64,000 nucleotides of DNA from Stappia sp. WLB 29 (GCF_023507705.1 NZ_JALBGD010000001.1:62001-126000), one strand, 5' to 3'; counted from the first letter of the stretch, positions 1-9,009 are shown. Notes: generated by a model from the sequence alone, not told the origin. Translations and numbers: made by a program.

Positions 1-987
1 GTCGGATCGCTGGCCGTCCTGGTGCTGGCGATCGCCACGGCGGTGGGGATAGGCGAGATGCACATCCCGCTGCGCACCGTGGCGCTCGCCGTGACCAACC
101 AGTTCGGCTGGACCTCCGCCGACATCAGCCGGATCCAGGCCAGCGTCATCTGGGACCTGCGGCTCAGCCGTGCGCTCGTCGCCGCCCTGTGCGGCGCCGG
201 CCTGGCCATGTGCGGCGCTATCCTCCAGTCGCTGCTGCGCAATGCCCTGGCCGAGCCCTATGTGCTCGGCATCTCGGCAGGCGCCTCCACGGGGGCCGTC
301 GCGGTGATTATCCTCGGCGTCGGCGCCGGGGCGATCTCGCTCTCGATGGGCGCATTCGCCGGGGCGCTGGCGGCCTTCGTCTTCGTGGCGGTCCTCTCCG
401 GCGGCGGGCGGGGCGGGGCCGACCGCACCATCCTGTCCGGCGTCGCGGCCGCCCAGCTTTTCAACGCGCTCACCGCCTATATCGTCACCACCTCGGGCAA
501 TGCCCAGCAGGCGCGCGACGTGATGTTCTGGCTGCTCGGCAGCCTCGGCGGCGTGCGCTGGCCCGAGTTCCAGTTGCTGGCCGTGGTGGTCGCGATCGGC
601 CTCGGCGTGTGCATCTGGTATGCACGGGCGCTCGATGCCTTCACTTTCGGCGATGACGCCGCCGCTTCCATGGGGATATCCGTGGAGCGCGTCAGACTTG
701 TCCTCTTCGCCGTTACCGCAGTGATGACGGCGACCATCGTCAGCATGGTCGGATCCATCGGCTTCGTCGGCCTGGTGGTTCCGCACGCGGTGCGCTTCCT
801 CATCGGGCCCGGACACATGCGGTTGCTGCCCGCCTGCCTGCTGGTCGGAGCCGTGTTCATGGTGCTCGCCGACATCGTCTCGCGCAGCGTCATGCAGCAG
901 CAGACACTGCCGATCGGCATCGTCACGGCGTTGGTGGGCGTGCCGTGTTTTGCGTTGATACTTTACCGCGCGAGGCCCGCAACATGA
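1..987 (+). CDS. FecCD/BtuC-type ABC transporter permease, 5' end outside window
   Basis: Inner-membrane permease of an importer for iron-siderophore, heme or cobalamin; the substrate cannot be told from sequence. The frame is open from base 1, so the true start lies upstream; the 328 residues present are close to the usual 330-350. The family pattern is clear: successive hydrophobic helices, the segment GAGLAMCGAILQSLLRNALAEP typical of FecCD proteins (seen here around residues 65-87), and near the end GFVGLVVPHAVRFLIGP, the cytoplasmic coupling region that contacts the ATPase. The stop codon overlaps the start of the ATPase gene by four bases (ATGA), so the two are translationally coupled. 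The binding protein is presumably upstream, outside the window. Confidence 0.93.
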   Translation, partial: VGSLAVLVLAIATAVGIGEMHIPLRTVALAVTNQFGWTSADISRIQASVIWDLRLSRALVAALCGAGLAMCGAILQSLLRNALAEPYVLGISAGASTGAVAVIILGVGAGAISLSMGAFAGALAAFVFVAVLSGGGRGGADRTILSGVAAAQLFNALTAYIVTTSGNAQQARDVMFWLLGSLGGVRWPEFQLLAVVVAIGLGVCIWYARALDAFTFGDDAAASMGISVERVRLVLFAVTAVMTATIVSMVGSIGFVGLVVPHAVRFLIGPGHMRLLPACLLVGAVFMVLADIVSRSVMQQQTLPIGIVTALVGVPCFALILYRARPAT

Positions 988-1742
988 GCGTTCGCGCCGA
1001 AAATCTCGTGTGGCGCGTCGGGGGCAAGACCATTGTCGACGACGTGTCGTTCGACGTCGAGCCGGGCAGGGTGCTCGGGCTGCTTGGGCCGAACGGCTCG
1101 GGCAAGTCGTCGCTGCTGCGCCTGCTGGCTGGCCTGCGACGCCCGGCTTCGGGCCGTGTGCTGCTCGACGGCACGGATATCGCTCGGAGCGGCCGTCGGG
1201 AGCTGGCGCGGCGCGTGGCGCTGGTCCAGCAGCATGCCGCGACTGATGTGAACGTAACGGTGGAGGACGTGGTGCGGCTCGGCCGCACGCCGCATCGCGG
1301 TCCGCTCGCGGCCTGGCGGCCGGCCGACACCCGGGCCGTCGACACCGCCCTGGAGCAGGTCGGCATGACCGGATTCCGCCGTCAGTCTTGGCACAGCCTG
1401 TCGGGCGGCGAGCGCCAGCGCGTCCACATCGCCCGCGCTCTGGCCCAGCAGCCGCGCGAGCTGTTTCTCGACGAGCCGACCAACCATCTCGACATCCAGC
1501 ACCAATTGGAGTTGCTGCGCCTCGTCTCGCAGCTCGGGCTGACGACCATCGTCGCGCTGCACGATCTCAACCACGCCGCGATGTTCTGCGACCGGCTGCT
1601 GGTGCTGCACCGGGGACAGGTCGTGGCGAGCGGGGCGCCGGCCGAGGTGCTTAACCCGGACCTCCTGCGCGATGTGTTTCGCGTCGACTGCGACTTCCTG
1701 CGCTCGGACGACGACATCCTCAGGATCCTATACCGCAAATAG
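984..1742 (+). CDS. FecE/BtuD-type ABC transporter ATPase
   Basis: ATP-hydrolysing subunit for the permease just upstream. 252 residues, standard length. Walker A GPNGSGKSS lies near residue 36, the Q-loop region follows, the signature LSGGERQR is near residue 137, and Walker B LFLDEPTNHLD is near residue 157. I chose the ATG at 984 because it overlaps the permease stop (ATGA) and the protein then begins just before the first beta strand of the fold; an in-frame start 39 bases upstream would lie inside the permease gene. Substrate is iron chelate, heme or vitamin B12. cobS and cobT lie about 4.5 kb away, but that does not settle the substrate. Confidence 0.93.
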   Translation: MSVRAENLVWRVGGKTIVDDVSFDVEPGRVLGLLGPNGSGKSSLLRLLAGLRRPASGRVLLDGTDIARSGRRELARRVALVQQHAATDVNVTVEDVVRLGRTPHRGPLAAWRPADTRAVDTALEQVGMTGFRRQSWHSLSGGERQRVHIARALAQQPRELFLDEPTNHLDIQHQLELLRLVSQLGLTTIVALHDLNHAAMFCDRLLVLHRGQVVASGAPAEVLNPDLLRDVFRVDCDFLRSDDDILRILYRK

Positions 1743-1754
1743 ATTGGCTGGCGC

Positions 1755-1895
1755 TCAGTCGGCGGAGGCGGAATACGTCAATACGTCTGCCATCAGCAGG
1801 TCGGCGATGGTGAAGCGCCCGGCTGCGAGCCGTTCACGCGCGGCAACCACTCTCTCCGTGTGCTTCACGCGGATCTCCAGGAATCGATCCAGCGT
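1755..1895 (-). pseudogene. 3' remnant of a glutathione S-transferase gene
   Basis: On the minus strand a frame ending at 1755 reads like the last ~45 residues of a GST C-terminal domain. It includes LDRFLEIRVKHTERVV, then AAGRFTIADLLMADVLT, the N-capping box region (T-I-A-D) typical of GSTs. The frame stays open to 2030, but nothing before about 1895 looks like GST and no N-terminal thioredoxin-like domain is present in any frame. The likely reading is a decayed gene whose 5' part has been lost, next to dusA. This remnant explains most of the 302-base gap between the ABC ATPase and dusA. Confidence 0.5.
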
Positions 1896-2044
1896 CTTGA
1901 GGCCCGGGTGGCGGACGTGTCGCCGACGAATCTGGCGAGCGACCAGGGAAGACTGTCCATCTAGGAACAGCAGGCTGGTTTCGGAAGGCCTGAAGCAGAG
2001 GTGGAGCCTAGGAAAATCGCGCTGCCGGTGCTATCTAGCCGCCC

Positions 2045-3085
2045 ATGACGACACCGCGCCTCTACACCGCAGCCAACCGGCCGAAACTGGCCGTGGCGCC
2101 GATGATGGAATGGACCGATCGCAATTGCCGGGCGTTCCACCGCCATCTGAGCTCCCATGCGCTTCTCTATACCGAGATGGTGGCGAGCGCCGCCGTCATT
2201 CATGGCGACCGGGAAAAACTCCTTGGCTTCGACGCCATGGAACATCCTGTCGCCTGCCAACTCGGCGGCTCGGACCCGCGCGAACTGGCCGAGGCCGCCC
2301 GCGTCGTCGAGGAGTTTGGCTATGACGAGGTCAACCTTAATGTCGGCTGCCCGTCCGACCGGGTACAGTCCGGCCGGTTCGGCGCCTGCCTGATGCGCGA
2401 GCCGGAGCTTGTCGCCGAAAGCGTTGCCGCGATGCGGGGCGTCGTCTCGATCCCGGTCACCGTCAAGTGCCGCATCGGCGTCGACGACCAGGACCCGGAA
2501 GAGGCGCTCGACCGGCTGGCCGACGCCGTGGTCGCGGCAGGCGTCGACGCGCTGTGGGTGCATGCCCGCAAGGCCTGGCTGAAAGGCCTGTCGCCTAAGG
2601 AAAACCGCGATATTCCGCCGCTCGACTACGACCGCGTCTACCGGCTGAAGCAGCGCCTGCCGGACCTTTACATCGGCATCAACGGCGGCATCCCCGACCT
2701 CGACGAGGCGGAAGTGCATCTTGAGCGGGTCGACGGGGTGATGCTGGGTCGTGCGGCCTATCATGATCCCTGGCTGCTGGCCGATGTCGACCGCCGCCTG
2801 CATAGGGCGGAAAACCCCGCCGCGACGCGCGAGGACGCGGTCGAGGCCTTCCGCCCGTATATCCTGGCGCGGCTCGAAGAGGGCGGCCGGGCGAACCAGA
2901 TGCTTCGCCACATGCTCGGCCTCTATCACGGGGTGCCGGGCGCGCGCTCCTGGCGCCGCCGCCTCACGGTGGACGCGGTGAAACCGGGGGCCGGCATCGA
3001 GGTGCTGGATGCTGCCCTTGCCGAGATTTCCGGTGCCGGACTGGACAAAGCGGCCGCCTTGGGTCAGTTAGAAGCCACGGGGTAG
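2045..3085 (+). CDS. dusA: tRNA-dihydrouridine(20/20a) synthase DusA
   Basis: FMN-dependent enzyme that reduces uridine to dihydrouridine in the D-loop of tRNAs, acting in the cytosol. 346 residues. The TIM-barrel start reads LAVAPMMEWTDRNCR. The catalytic loop GCPSDRVQSGRFGACLM contains the proton-donor Cys at about residue 115. The DusA-specific block HARKAWLKGLSPKENRD is near residue 177, followed by YIGINGGI and VMLGRAAYHDPWLL for flavin phosphate binding. These blocks separate DusA from DusB and DusC. It stands alone after the GST remnant; the next gene starts 66 bases later on the same strand. Confidence 0.95.
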   Translation: MTTPRLYTAANRPKLAVAPMMEWTDRNCRAFHRHLSSHALLYTEMVASAAVIHGDREKLLGFDAMEHPVACQLGGSDPRELAEAARVVEEFGYDEVNLNVGCPSDRVQSGRFGACLMREPELVAESVAAMRGVVSIPVTVKCRIGVDDQDPEEALDRLADAVVAAGVDALWVHARKAWLKGLSPKENRDIPPLDYDRVYRLKQRLPDLYIGINGGIPDLDEAEVHLERVDGVMLGRAAYHDPWLLADVDRRLHRAENPAATREDAVEAFRPYILARLEEGGRANQMLRHMLGLYHGVPGARSWRRRLTVDAVKPGAGIEVLDAALAEISGAGLDKAAALGQLEATG

Positions 3086-3151
3086 GCGACCGTCTGAGTC
3101 CGGCCCGCTTGTCCCCGCTTCCTTCCCGCGCCGCATCCAGTGGGGGCTTTC

Positions 3152-3982
3152 ATGGATTTGTCGTCGATCAACGGCGAGGTCATCGGCCTCGTGCTTGCCC
3201 TTGTTGCGTCGGGCGCCGTCGCCGGCCTGCTTGCCGGCGTCTTCGGCATCGGCGGCGGGGCGGTGCTGGTGCCGGTGCTCTACCAGTTTCTCACTTGGCT
3301 CGGCGTCGACGAGTCCGTCCGCATGCACATCTCGGTGGCGACCTCGCTCGGCATCATCGTGCCGACGTCCATCCGCTCCTTCATGGCGCACAAGAAGCGC
3401 GGTGCGGCCGATCTTGAGCTGCTGAAGAGCTGGATCATCCCCGTGCCGGCCGGTGCGGTCGTCGCTAGCCTGGTCGCGGCCTATGTCTCCGGCGACGGCC
3501 TCAAGGGCATCTTCGCCGGCATCGCAGTGATCGTCGGCCTGCGCATGCTGTTCAACCGTGAGAGCTGGAAGATCGGCAACGACATCCCAGGCAATCCAGT
3601 CAGGGCGATCTGCGGCGTGTTGATCGGTTTTTTCTCCACGTTGATGGGCATCGGCGGCGGCGTCATGAACAACACCTTCATGACCCTGTTTGGCCGGCCG
3701 ATCCATCAGGCGGTGGCGACCTCCTCCGGCACCGGCGTGCTGATCTCGATTCCCGGCGTCATCGGCATGATGTGGGCAGGCTGGGGCGCGGCGGACCTGC
3801 CGGCGTTTTCGCTCGGCTATGTCAACATTCTCGGTGTGGCGCTGATCATCCCGATCACCACCTTTGCCGCGCCGTTCGGCGTGAAAATCGCCCACGCGCT
3901 GCCGCGCCGTTATCTCGAGGTCTTCTTCGGCCTGTTCCTGCTGTCGGTGGCCGTCCGCTTCGCCTGGAGCCTGTGGGGCTGA
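3152..3982 (+). CDS. TauE/SafE family sulfite/organic anion permease
   Basis: Predicted inner-membrane exporter of sulfite, sulfoacetate or a similar small anion (family-level inference). 276 residues with about eight hydrophobic helices in two repeats. Each repeat carries the family glycine motif: GVFGIGGGAVLVPVL near residue 30 and FFSTLMGIGGGVMNNTF near residue 165. I start at the ATG at 3152; an in-frame GTG four codons earlier is possible. It is convergent with the aspartyl protease gene, four bases apart. Nothing nearby fixes the substrate, although a sulfurtransferase and a DUF302 gene lie about 8 kb away. Confidence 0.88.
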   Translation: MDLSSINGEVIGLVLALVASGAVAGLLAGVFGIGGGAVLVPVLYQFLTWLGVDESVRMHISVATSLGIIVPTSIRSFMAHKKRGAADLELLKSWIIPVPAGAVVASLVAAYVSGDGLKGIFAGIAVIVGLRMLFNRESWKIGNDIPGNPVRAICGVLIGFFSTLMGIGGGVMNNTFMTLFGRPIHQAVATSSGTGVLISIPGVIGMMWAGWGAADLPAFSLGYVNILGVALIIPITTFAAPFGVKIAHALPRRYLEVFFGLFLLSVAVRFAWSLWG

Positions 3983-3986
3983 CGCC

Positions 3987-4703
3987 TCACGGCTCCAGGA
4001 TCAGCCTGTTGCCCTCGACACGCCAGCTCTTGAGCCGGTCCATCGCCGACATGCCGAGCAGGCTCGTTTCCAGCGCGCCCGGCCGGGCGACGAAGGCGCG
4101 CAGGTCCGCAAGCGCGAGCTCGCCGATCTGCAACCGGTCCAGCCGTACGGTGGCGACCTCGGTGCGCCCGTTCGCCGTCGATACCGGAACCGTGTAAGAC
4201 AGCACGGAGGGATCGAGGCCGGCGGCGCGCGCATCGGCATCCGTGAGCGTCACGGCCGAGGCGCCCGTGTCGAACAGGAAGTCGACATCGGTGCCGTTGA
4301 CCTGCGCGGCGATGCGGTAGTGGCTGGAACCGTCGCGGATGATCGTGATGGTGCCGGTCTGCGGATCGGTGAGCGCCATGCCGGGAACCAGCGTTCCGAC
4401 CACGCGGCGGGCGATGACCTCCAGCTCGTCCCGCCAAGCATAGCCGGTGACCAGCAGCGCACCGAGAGCTCCCCAGATGAGTAGGCTGCGCAGCAGCGCC
4501 GGCACCTGGCGCGGAGAGGCGGCCATCGAGCCGCCGATCACCACGAGCAAGGCCAGCAGCGCGACGATGCGGGGACCGGTTTCGGAATAGCCGCCGTCGT
4601 CGCCCGGCATCTGGAAGCCGAACAAATACGCGACGAGGGCCGTCACGATCACGGCGGCCAGGAGCGCGAGGATGACGAGGCCTGCAGTCTTGCCGCGAAA
4701 CAT
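3987..4703 (-). CDS. Membrane-anchored retroviral-type aspartyl protease (TIGR02281-like)
   Basis: 238 residues. The N-terminal third has three hydrophobic helices (about residues 5-30, 45-65 and 72-90). The C-terminal ~130 residues form a single aspartyl protease domain with the active-site motif FLFDTGASAVTLT, the DTGA signature of clan AA proteases, and the later segment LGMSAMDRLKSW typical of the TIGR02281 group. Such proteins are thought to act as dimers in the periplasm; substrates are unknown. The ATG at 4703 overlaps the stop of the DUF1289 gene (TGATG), so the two are coupled. A longer frame continues upstream, but it would run through the DUF1289 gene. Confidence 0.82.
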   Translation of the reverse strand: MFRGKTAGLVILALLAAVIVTALVAYLFGFQMPGDDGGYSETGPRIVALLALLVVIGGSMAASPRQVPALLRSLLIWGALGALLVTGYAWRDELEVIARRVVGTLVPGMALTDPQTGTITIIRDGSSHYRIAAQVNGTDVDFLFDTGASAVTLTDADARAAGLDPSVLSYTVPVSTANGRTEVATVRLDRLQIGELALADLRAFVARPGALETSLLGMSAMDRLKSWRVEGNRLILEP

Positions 4704-4885
4704 CAGCTTGCCTCCGCCGTCGAGGTGATCCGATCTGAAAGCGAGGCGTTGATCGCGCGCCGCTGATCGTCCGAAAAGCTCGCCCAGCCGGCAATCTCGT
4801 CGAGCGTCCGCCAGCAGCCGACGCAAAGGCCGGTTGCCGGATCGACCCGGCAAAGGCGGATGCAGGGGCTGTCGCTGCCAGTCAT
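4703..4885 (-). CDS. DUF1289 family small Cys-rich protein
   Basis: 60 residues with the family pattern C-x3-C-x8-C-x2-C (CIRLC ... LCVGCWRT) followed by LDEIAGWASFSDDQRRAI. The four Cys suggest metal or Fe-S binding; the function is unknown in the literature I recall. I chose the ATG at 4885, which gives the usual family length; an in-frame TTG at 4921 adds 12 residues without a clear ribosome binding site. The stop overlaps the start of the aspartyl protease gene, a common pairing in alphaproteobacteria. Confidence 0.85.
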   Translation of the reverse strand: MTGSDSPCIRLCRVDPATGLCVGCWRTLDEIAGWASFSDDQRRAINASLSDRITSTAEAS

Positions 4886-4936
4886 GTCTCTCGCTGGTCC
4901 TGTCGTTGCGGTGTCATCCAACCCATGTGGGAGATT

Positions 4937-6109
4937 TCATCGCCTGGACAAGATCGTGATCGGCGCGGTGAGGATCTTAAGCGGGAAGGTGACCGCCGCC
5001 TTGGCCGTGTTGCCGACCACATCCAGGGTCGTCTCAGTCGGCCCGGATTGCTGCCGTAGCTCCAGCGACTGAAGCGCCTGGTTGAGTTCGGGCGCGACCT
5101 GGGCGAGCTGGGCGAACTTGCCGTGGTTTGCGGCATCGTCTCCCTTCACGGCAGTAAGGTCTACGACCACAGCACCGAGCTTTGCCAGCTCCTCCTCGTC
5201 GCCATAGGCGCCGAGTCGCTCGCCGCCGGCGAGCAGGCTGGAGGCCCGCAAGGCCCGGTCATCACGGGAAACGAGGATGACGTAAGGTCGTTCCGGTCTG
5301 CCGCTGCTCCGCAGCTGCGCCTTGAACACATCGACGTCGACATCCGGCGCGGCCATCGCGATCAGGCCGATCTTGCGGGCCGGCAGCGGCTTTCCGGAGA
5401 TGCGGATCTGGCGGATCGTCTCCGTCAGCACCCAGTTGCCCATCGAGTGGGCCAGTATGTTGACCCTATCTGCACTCGAGGAGGTGAGGGCGCGCAGGGT
5501 CCGCTCCAGCGAGTCTCTAGCGATGGTGGCGCTGTTGGTGTCGTAGAGATAGCCGGTGACGTCGCCGCTGGAGGCCCAGGTGAACAGCACGGCCACGCTC
5601 GGCATGTTGCTGTCGTGCTTCAGCTGCGTCATCCTGTAGAGCGCTTCGGGAAAGCGCGTGTTGTAGCCGTGGACGAAGAGGAAGACTTCGCGCTTGCCCC
5701 TCGGTCGTTTCGCCAGCTGGCGCTCCAACTCGGCGCTGAATCCCTTGTCGTCGAGATAGGCGGCCGAGCGCAGGGTGAAGTCCTTGGTCGGGTCGCCAGG
5801 CGGAATGGACGGCCACTCGATCGCCCCCGGCTTGTGGTCGGGCGGGACGGAAACGGTGGCGACCGCATGGTCGAGCCCGCCGCCGCGCTCGCCGCTGAAC
5901 AGGCTGCCGCGGGTGGTGTCGCGCTTGCGGGTGGTGGCGATCAGGATCTCATGCGTCCTTGCGCCGGGTGCGGTCGCGTCTGTCTCGATCAGGCTGCCCG
6001 GGCCGGGGCGCCCGGCGCAGGCGGCAAGGATCAGCGCGGCGACAAGGATCACCACAGCCGCCGGTCGGGCGGAGGCGTTTCTGCCGTAACGGGAAGCGGA
6101 ACTCGGCAC
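4937..6109 (-). CDS. DUF900 alpha/beta-hydrolase lipoprotein
   Basis: 390 residues. A hydrophobic signal ending in the lipobox LILAACAG (Cys about residue 31) predicts a lipoprotein. The hydrolase core follows: FLFVHGYNTRFPEA supplies the oxyanion segment, and NILAHSMGNWV contains the nucleophile elbow G/A-H-S-M-G, with Ser as nucleophile. DUF900 proteins are putative esterases or lipases with unknown substrates. The start is a GTG at 6109. A C-terminal tail of about 60 residues without homology I recognise ends the protein. It lies 51 bases upstream of the DUF1289 gene on the same strand and may be co-transcribed with it. Confidence 0.85.
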   Translation of the reverse strand: MPSSASRYGRNASARPAAVVILVAALILAACAGRPGPGSLIETDATAPGARTHEILIATTRKRDTTRGSLFSGERGGGLDHAVATVSVPPDHKPGAIEWPSIPPGDPTKDFTLRSAAYLDDKGFSAELERQLAKRPRGKREVFLFVHGYNTRFPEALYRMTQLKHDSNMPSVAVLFTWASSGDVTGYLYDTNSATIARDSLERTLRALTSSSADRVNILAHSMGNWVLTETIRQIRISGKPLPARKIGLIAMAAPDVDVDVFKAQLRSSGRPERPYVILVSRDDRALRASSLLAGGERLGAYGDEEELAKLGAVVVDLTAVKGDDAANHGKFAQLAQVAPELNQALQSLELRQQSGPTETTLDVVGNTAKAAVTFPLKILTAPITILSRR

Positions 6110-6192
6110 GCTGCGGACCTCACTTGAAACCGGCCGGCAGCGCCTGCCGAAAGCCTATAGTCTTCTCTACCAGCAAATGCGCCGGGATGCAG

Positions 6193-7020
6193 TCATCGCG
6201 CAAGGCAGAAGCCGAGAAGCAGACCGATAAGGGTTAGCTGCTGTGTCGCGCCGAGCACATCGCCCGTGTGCCCGCCGATGCGTGCCCGTGCCAACAGGGC
6301 GGTGCCGGTAGCTGCCGTAGCGGCAAGGAGCAGCGCGGCGAAGACCGTCAGGGCGGGAAGCAGGGCGAGGCCGGCAAGCGCTGCGGCAAGGCCGAGCAGC
6401 ACGGCCGCCGTCGCCGCGCGAGACGAGGGCTGGCCGCTGGCCGCCGCCAGCCCGTCGGGCCGGGTAGGGGCGAGCGCCGTCCACACGCCGACCATGGCCG
6501 CGCGCGAGACGGCTTCGGCCAGGATCAGCAGGAGAGCTGCCGAAAGCGCGCCGACACGCTCCATGAGCGCTGCGAGCAGCACGGCCCGCAATCCGACGCA
6601 GACGACAAGCGCCAGCGTGCCGAAAGCGCCGATGCGGCTGTCCTTCATGATCTCCAGCCGTCGCTCGCGCCGGCTGGCGCCGAAAAACCCGTCGGCGACA
6701 TCGGCGAGCCCGTCTTCGTGCAGCGCGCCGGTGAGCGTCATCGCGAAGGCGACGGCAAGGAGCGATGCGGCAAGCGGCGGCAGGTCCGTGAGGCCGAGGA
6801 GGGTCAGCAGCAGGGCCGGCGGCAGGGCGAGCAGGGCGCCGGCGACGGGCACCAGCCAGGCAGCGCGGGAGAAGGCGGGAAGCTGCGATAGATCGTCGAG
6901 CCGGTTCACCGCCGGGAAGGGCACGCGCGAGAAGAAACGCAGGCAGGCCGCAAGGTCGGCAGCCGAGCGCAACACCGGGTCAGCGATCCTGTCATGGGGG
7001 ATTTCGGCCTCAGGCTTCAT
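6193..7020 (-). CDS. cobS: Adenosylcobinamide-GDP ribazoletransferase (cobalamin synthase)
   Basis: Integral membrane enzyme of the last steps of vitamin B12 assembly, joining adenosylcobinamide-GDP to alpha-ribazole. 275 residues, hydrophobic throughout. The N-terminal motif FFSRVPFP (near residue 29) and the metal-binding motif GALHEDGLADVADGFFG (near residue 98) are the CobS hallmarks. It is transcribed away from cobT, which supplies alpha-ribazole phosphate, with 107 bases between the two starts. I saw no cobalamin riboswitch in that gap. Confidence 0.95.
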   Translation of the reverse strand: MKPEAEIPHDRIADPVLRSAADLAACLRFFSRVPFPAVNRLDDLSQLPAFSRAAWLVPVAGALLALPPALLLTLLGLTDLPPLAASLLAVAFAMTLTGALHEDGLADVADGFFGASRRERRLEIMKDSRIGAFGTLALVVCVGLRAVLLAALMERVGALSAALLLILAEAVSRAAMVGVWTALAPTRPDGLAAASGQPSSRAATAAVLLGLAAALAGLALLPALTVFAALLLAATAATGTALLARARIGGHTGDVLGATQQLTLIGLLLGFCLAR

Positions 7021-7127
7021 TTTTCACTCATCCGACTTTGCGAGCCTGCGCCCGCCGGTTTATAGATCGACCCCCGCCCGCCGCCAAGATCGTGCGGACT
7101 GCCGATGCCAGCCGGAGTCTCCAGCCC

Positions 7128-8156
7128 ATGTCCCTTTCGCCGTCCGCGCTTCCCTTCGACGACATTCGCAACCTGGTCCGCCAGATGCCCGGACCCGACG
7201 AGGATGCGGTGGCGGAAGTGCGCGCCCGCGACGCGCAACTGACCAAGCCTGCCGGTTCGCTCGGCAAGCTGGAAGACCTCGCCGAATGGCTGGCAGGCTG
7301 GAGCGGCCGCGGCCGGCCCAAGGTCAGCCGCCCGGTCGTCGCGATCTTTGCGGCGAATCATGGCGTTGCCGACAAGGGCGTCTCGGCGTTTCCCGCCAGC
7401 GTCACCCGGCAGATGGTGGAGAATTTCGCAGCCGGCGGCGCGGCGATCAACCAGATCTGCATCGCCCACGATCTCGGCTTGAAGATCTTCGATCTGGCGC
7501 TGGACATGCCGACGCCGGACATCACGGAGGAAGACGCCTTCGACGAGGCCAACTGCGCCGCGACCATGGCATTCGGCATGGAGGCGGTCGCCGGCGGAAC
7601 CGACCTGCTGTGCATCGGCGAGATGGGCATCGCCAACACCACCGTTGCCTCCGCGCTGCTGGCCGGCCTGTTCGGCGGTGCGCCGGGCGACTGGGTGGGG
7701 CCGGGCACCGGCGTCGACGCCGAGGGCATGGCGCGCAAGCGTGCCGCCGTCGAGCAGGCCGTCGCTCGGATCGAGGGGACGAGCGATCCGCTCGAGGTGC
7801 TGCGCCGCGTCGGTGGGCGCGAGCTTGCCGCCATGGCCGGTGCGGTGCTGGCCGCGCGCCTGCAGCGCACGCCGGTGATCGTCGACGGTTTCGTCGCGAC
7901 CGCCGCCGTCGCCGTGCTGCATGCGATGGATCCGCGCGCGCTCGATCATTGCCTCTTCGCGCATCTGTCCGCCGAGCCGGCGCATCGCATGGCGCTGGAA
8001 AAGCTCGGCAAGGAGCCGTTGCTCGATCTGGGCATGCGCCTCGGCGAGGGAACGGGCGCGGCGCTTGCCGCCGGTATCGTGCGTGCGGCCGCGCAGGTGC
8101 ATGACGGCATGGCGACGTTTGCCGATGCCGGTGTGTCGGGGAAGGGCGATAACTGA
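7128..8156 (+). CDS. cobT: Nicotinate-nucleotide--dimethylbenzimidazole phosphoribosyltransferase
   Basis: Makes alpha-ribazole 5'-phosphate from nicotinate mononucleotide and dimethylbenzimidazole. 342 residues. Visible blocks are LTKPAGSLGKLEDLA near residue 38, FAANHGVADKGVSAFP near residue 76, the glycine-rich LCIGEMGIANTTVASAL, and near the C-terminus LGMRLGEGTGAALA, which holds the catalytic Glu. The ATG at 7128 gives the standard length; an open frame upstream to 7038 is not needed. It is divergent from cobS and convergent with the AraC gene that follows. Confidence 0.95.
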   Translation: MSLSPSALPFDDIRNLVRQMPGPDEDAVAEVRARDAQLTKPAGSLGKLEDLAEWLAGWSGRGRPKVSRPVVAIFAANHGVADKGVSAFPASVTRQMVENFAAGGAAINQICIAHDLGLKIFDLALDMPTPDITEEDAFDEANCAATMAFGMEAVAGGTDLLCIGEMGIANTTVASALLAGLFGGAPGDWVGPGTGVDAEGMARKRAAVEQAVARIEGTSDPLEVLRRVGGRELAAMAGAVLAARLQRTPVIVDGFVATAAVAVLHAMDPRALDHCLFAHLSAEPAHRMALEKLGKEPLLDLGMRLGEGTGAALAAGIVRAAAQVHDGMATFADAGVSGKGDN

Positions 8157-8170
8157 CTCCCGCTTCCGTC

Positions 8171-8821
8171 TCAGCCGGCAGAAACCCGCGCCCGATAGGC
8201 GCTCGGCGTCTCGCCGGTCACGCGCAGGAATTCGCGGTTGAAGTTGGACTTGGTGTTGAAGCCGCTGGCCAGCATCGCCGCGGTTACGCCGTGGCCTTCC
8301 ACGAGCAGCTTGCAGGCGTGGCGGATGCGGTAGCCGTTGACATGGCGTGACACGTTCTCGCCTTGCGTGCGGTTGATCGCCACCGAGAGCTGTTTCACTG
8401 GAACGTGCAGGCGCCGGGCAAGGCGGGCGAGCGTCAGATCCGGATCGAGGCAAGCACCGCCCTGGTCGAGCAGTGCGTCGAGGCGCGCCATCAACTCCTT
8501 GTCGGCCTCGATGTCCGCCCCGCTCTCGGCTCCGGTCTCCCCGGGGACTGCCTCGTCGCTATCGGGCCCTTCGTCCTCTCCCACCGATCCGGGGCGCGCG
8601 GCGACGAGGCCGAGCAGGCCCACGGCCAGAAGCGCCAGCGATGAGGTGGGGTTCACGCACGCCGCAGTAGAGGAAAGCCTTGCCGGTGTCCGGACGCCGG
8701 TCCTTTTCGTCAATCTGGGCGATGAGCACCGCTGGCCGTGAGTGGATGTCGGGCCGAACGGCAACGGTCTTGCTGCCCGCGTGCCCGGCGCGCGCCAGTC
8801 GCAGTCGTGCCGGCGTGGCAC
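8171..8821 (-). CDS. AraC-type regulator, N-terminal membrane domain apparently lost
   Basis: The C-terminal ~110 residues are a normal AraC DNA-binding domain: LTLARLARRLHVPVKQLSVAIN is the first helix-turn-helix and AAMLASGFNTKSNFNREFLRVTGETPSAYR the second (quoted as a span near residues 175-205). Before it sits one hydrophobic helix, LALLAVGLLGLVAA, then an acidic linker. Proteins of this shape usually carry a six- or seven-helix N-terminal membrane domain. Here the ~55 residues before the helix are Arg/Pro-rich and unlike protein. The nominal start is GTG 8821; GTG 8656, just before the helix, is an alternative giving 161 residues. The upstream part looks truncated or decayed. Confidence 0.6.
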   Translation of the reverse strand: MPRRHDCDWRAPGTRAARPLPFGPTSTHGQRCSSPRLTKRTGVRTPARLSSTAACVNPTSSLALLAVGLLGLVAARPGSVGEDEGPDSDEAVPGETGAESGADIEADKELMARLDALLDQGGACLDPDLTLARLARRLHVPVKQLSVAINRTQGENVSRHVNGYRIRHACKLLVEGHGVTAAMLASGFNTKSNFNREFLRVTGETPSAYRARVSAG

Positions 8822-9009
8822 TTCAGCTTTCTCGGCCTGTGCAAGGAGGGCGGGCGGAACTGCTGCGAAAGTGGCAGGACGATCCGATCTGCGACGATCC
8901 GCAAGGCACGGACCGAGGGAGGGCGCATGAGGAGATCGTCGGCATTGTGGCCGACTTTTTCGGGCTGTCCCGGACAGGCGCCGAATAGAACGAAAGGCTC
9001 CGGACGGAC

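Noticed and set aside
7021-7127. Cobalamin riboswitch between cobS and cobT
   Set aside because: The 107-base gap is too short for the full aptamer and I see no B12-box sequence.
8680-8988. Plus-strand 102-codon frame ending AHEEIVGIVADFFGLSRTGAE
   Set aside because: The tail looks somewhat protein-like, but the first half overlaps the AraC gene and resembles nothing. I could not assign a family, so it is only mentioned as a possible remnant.
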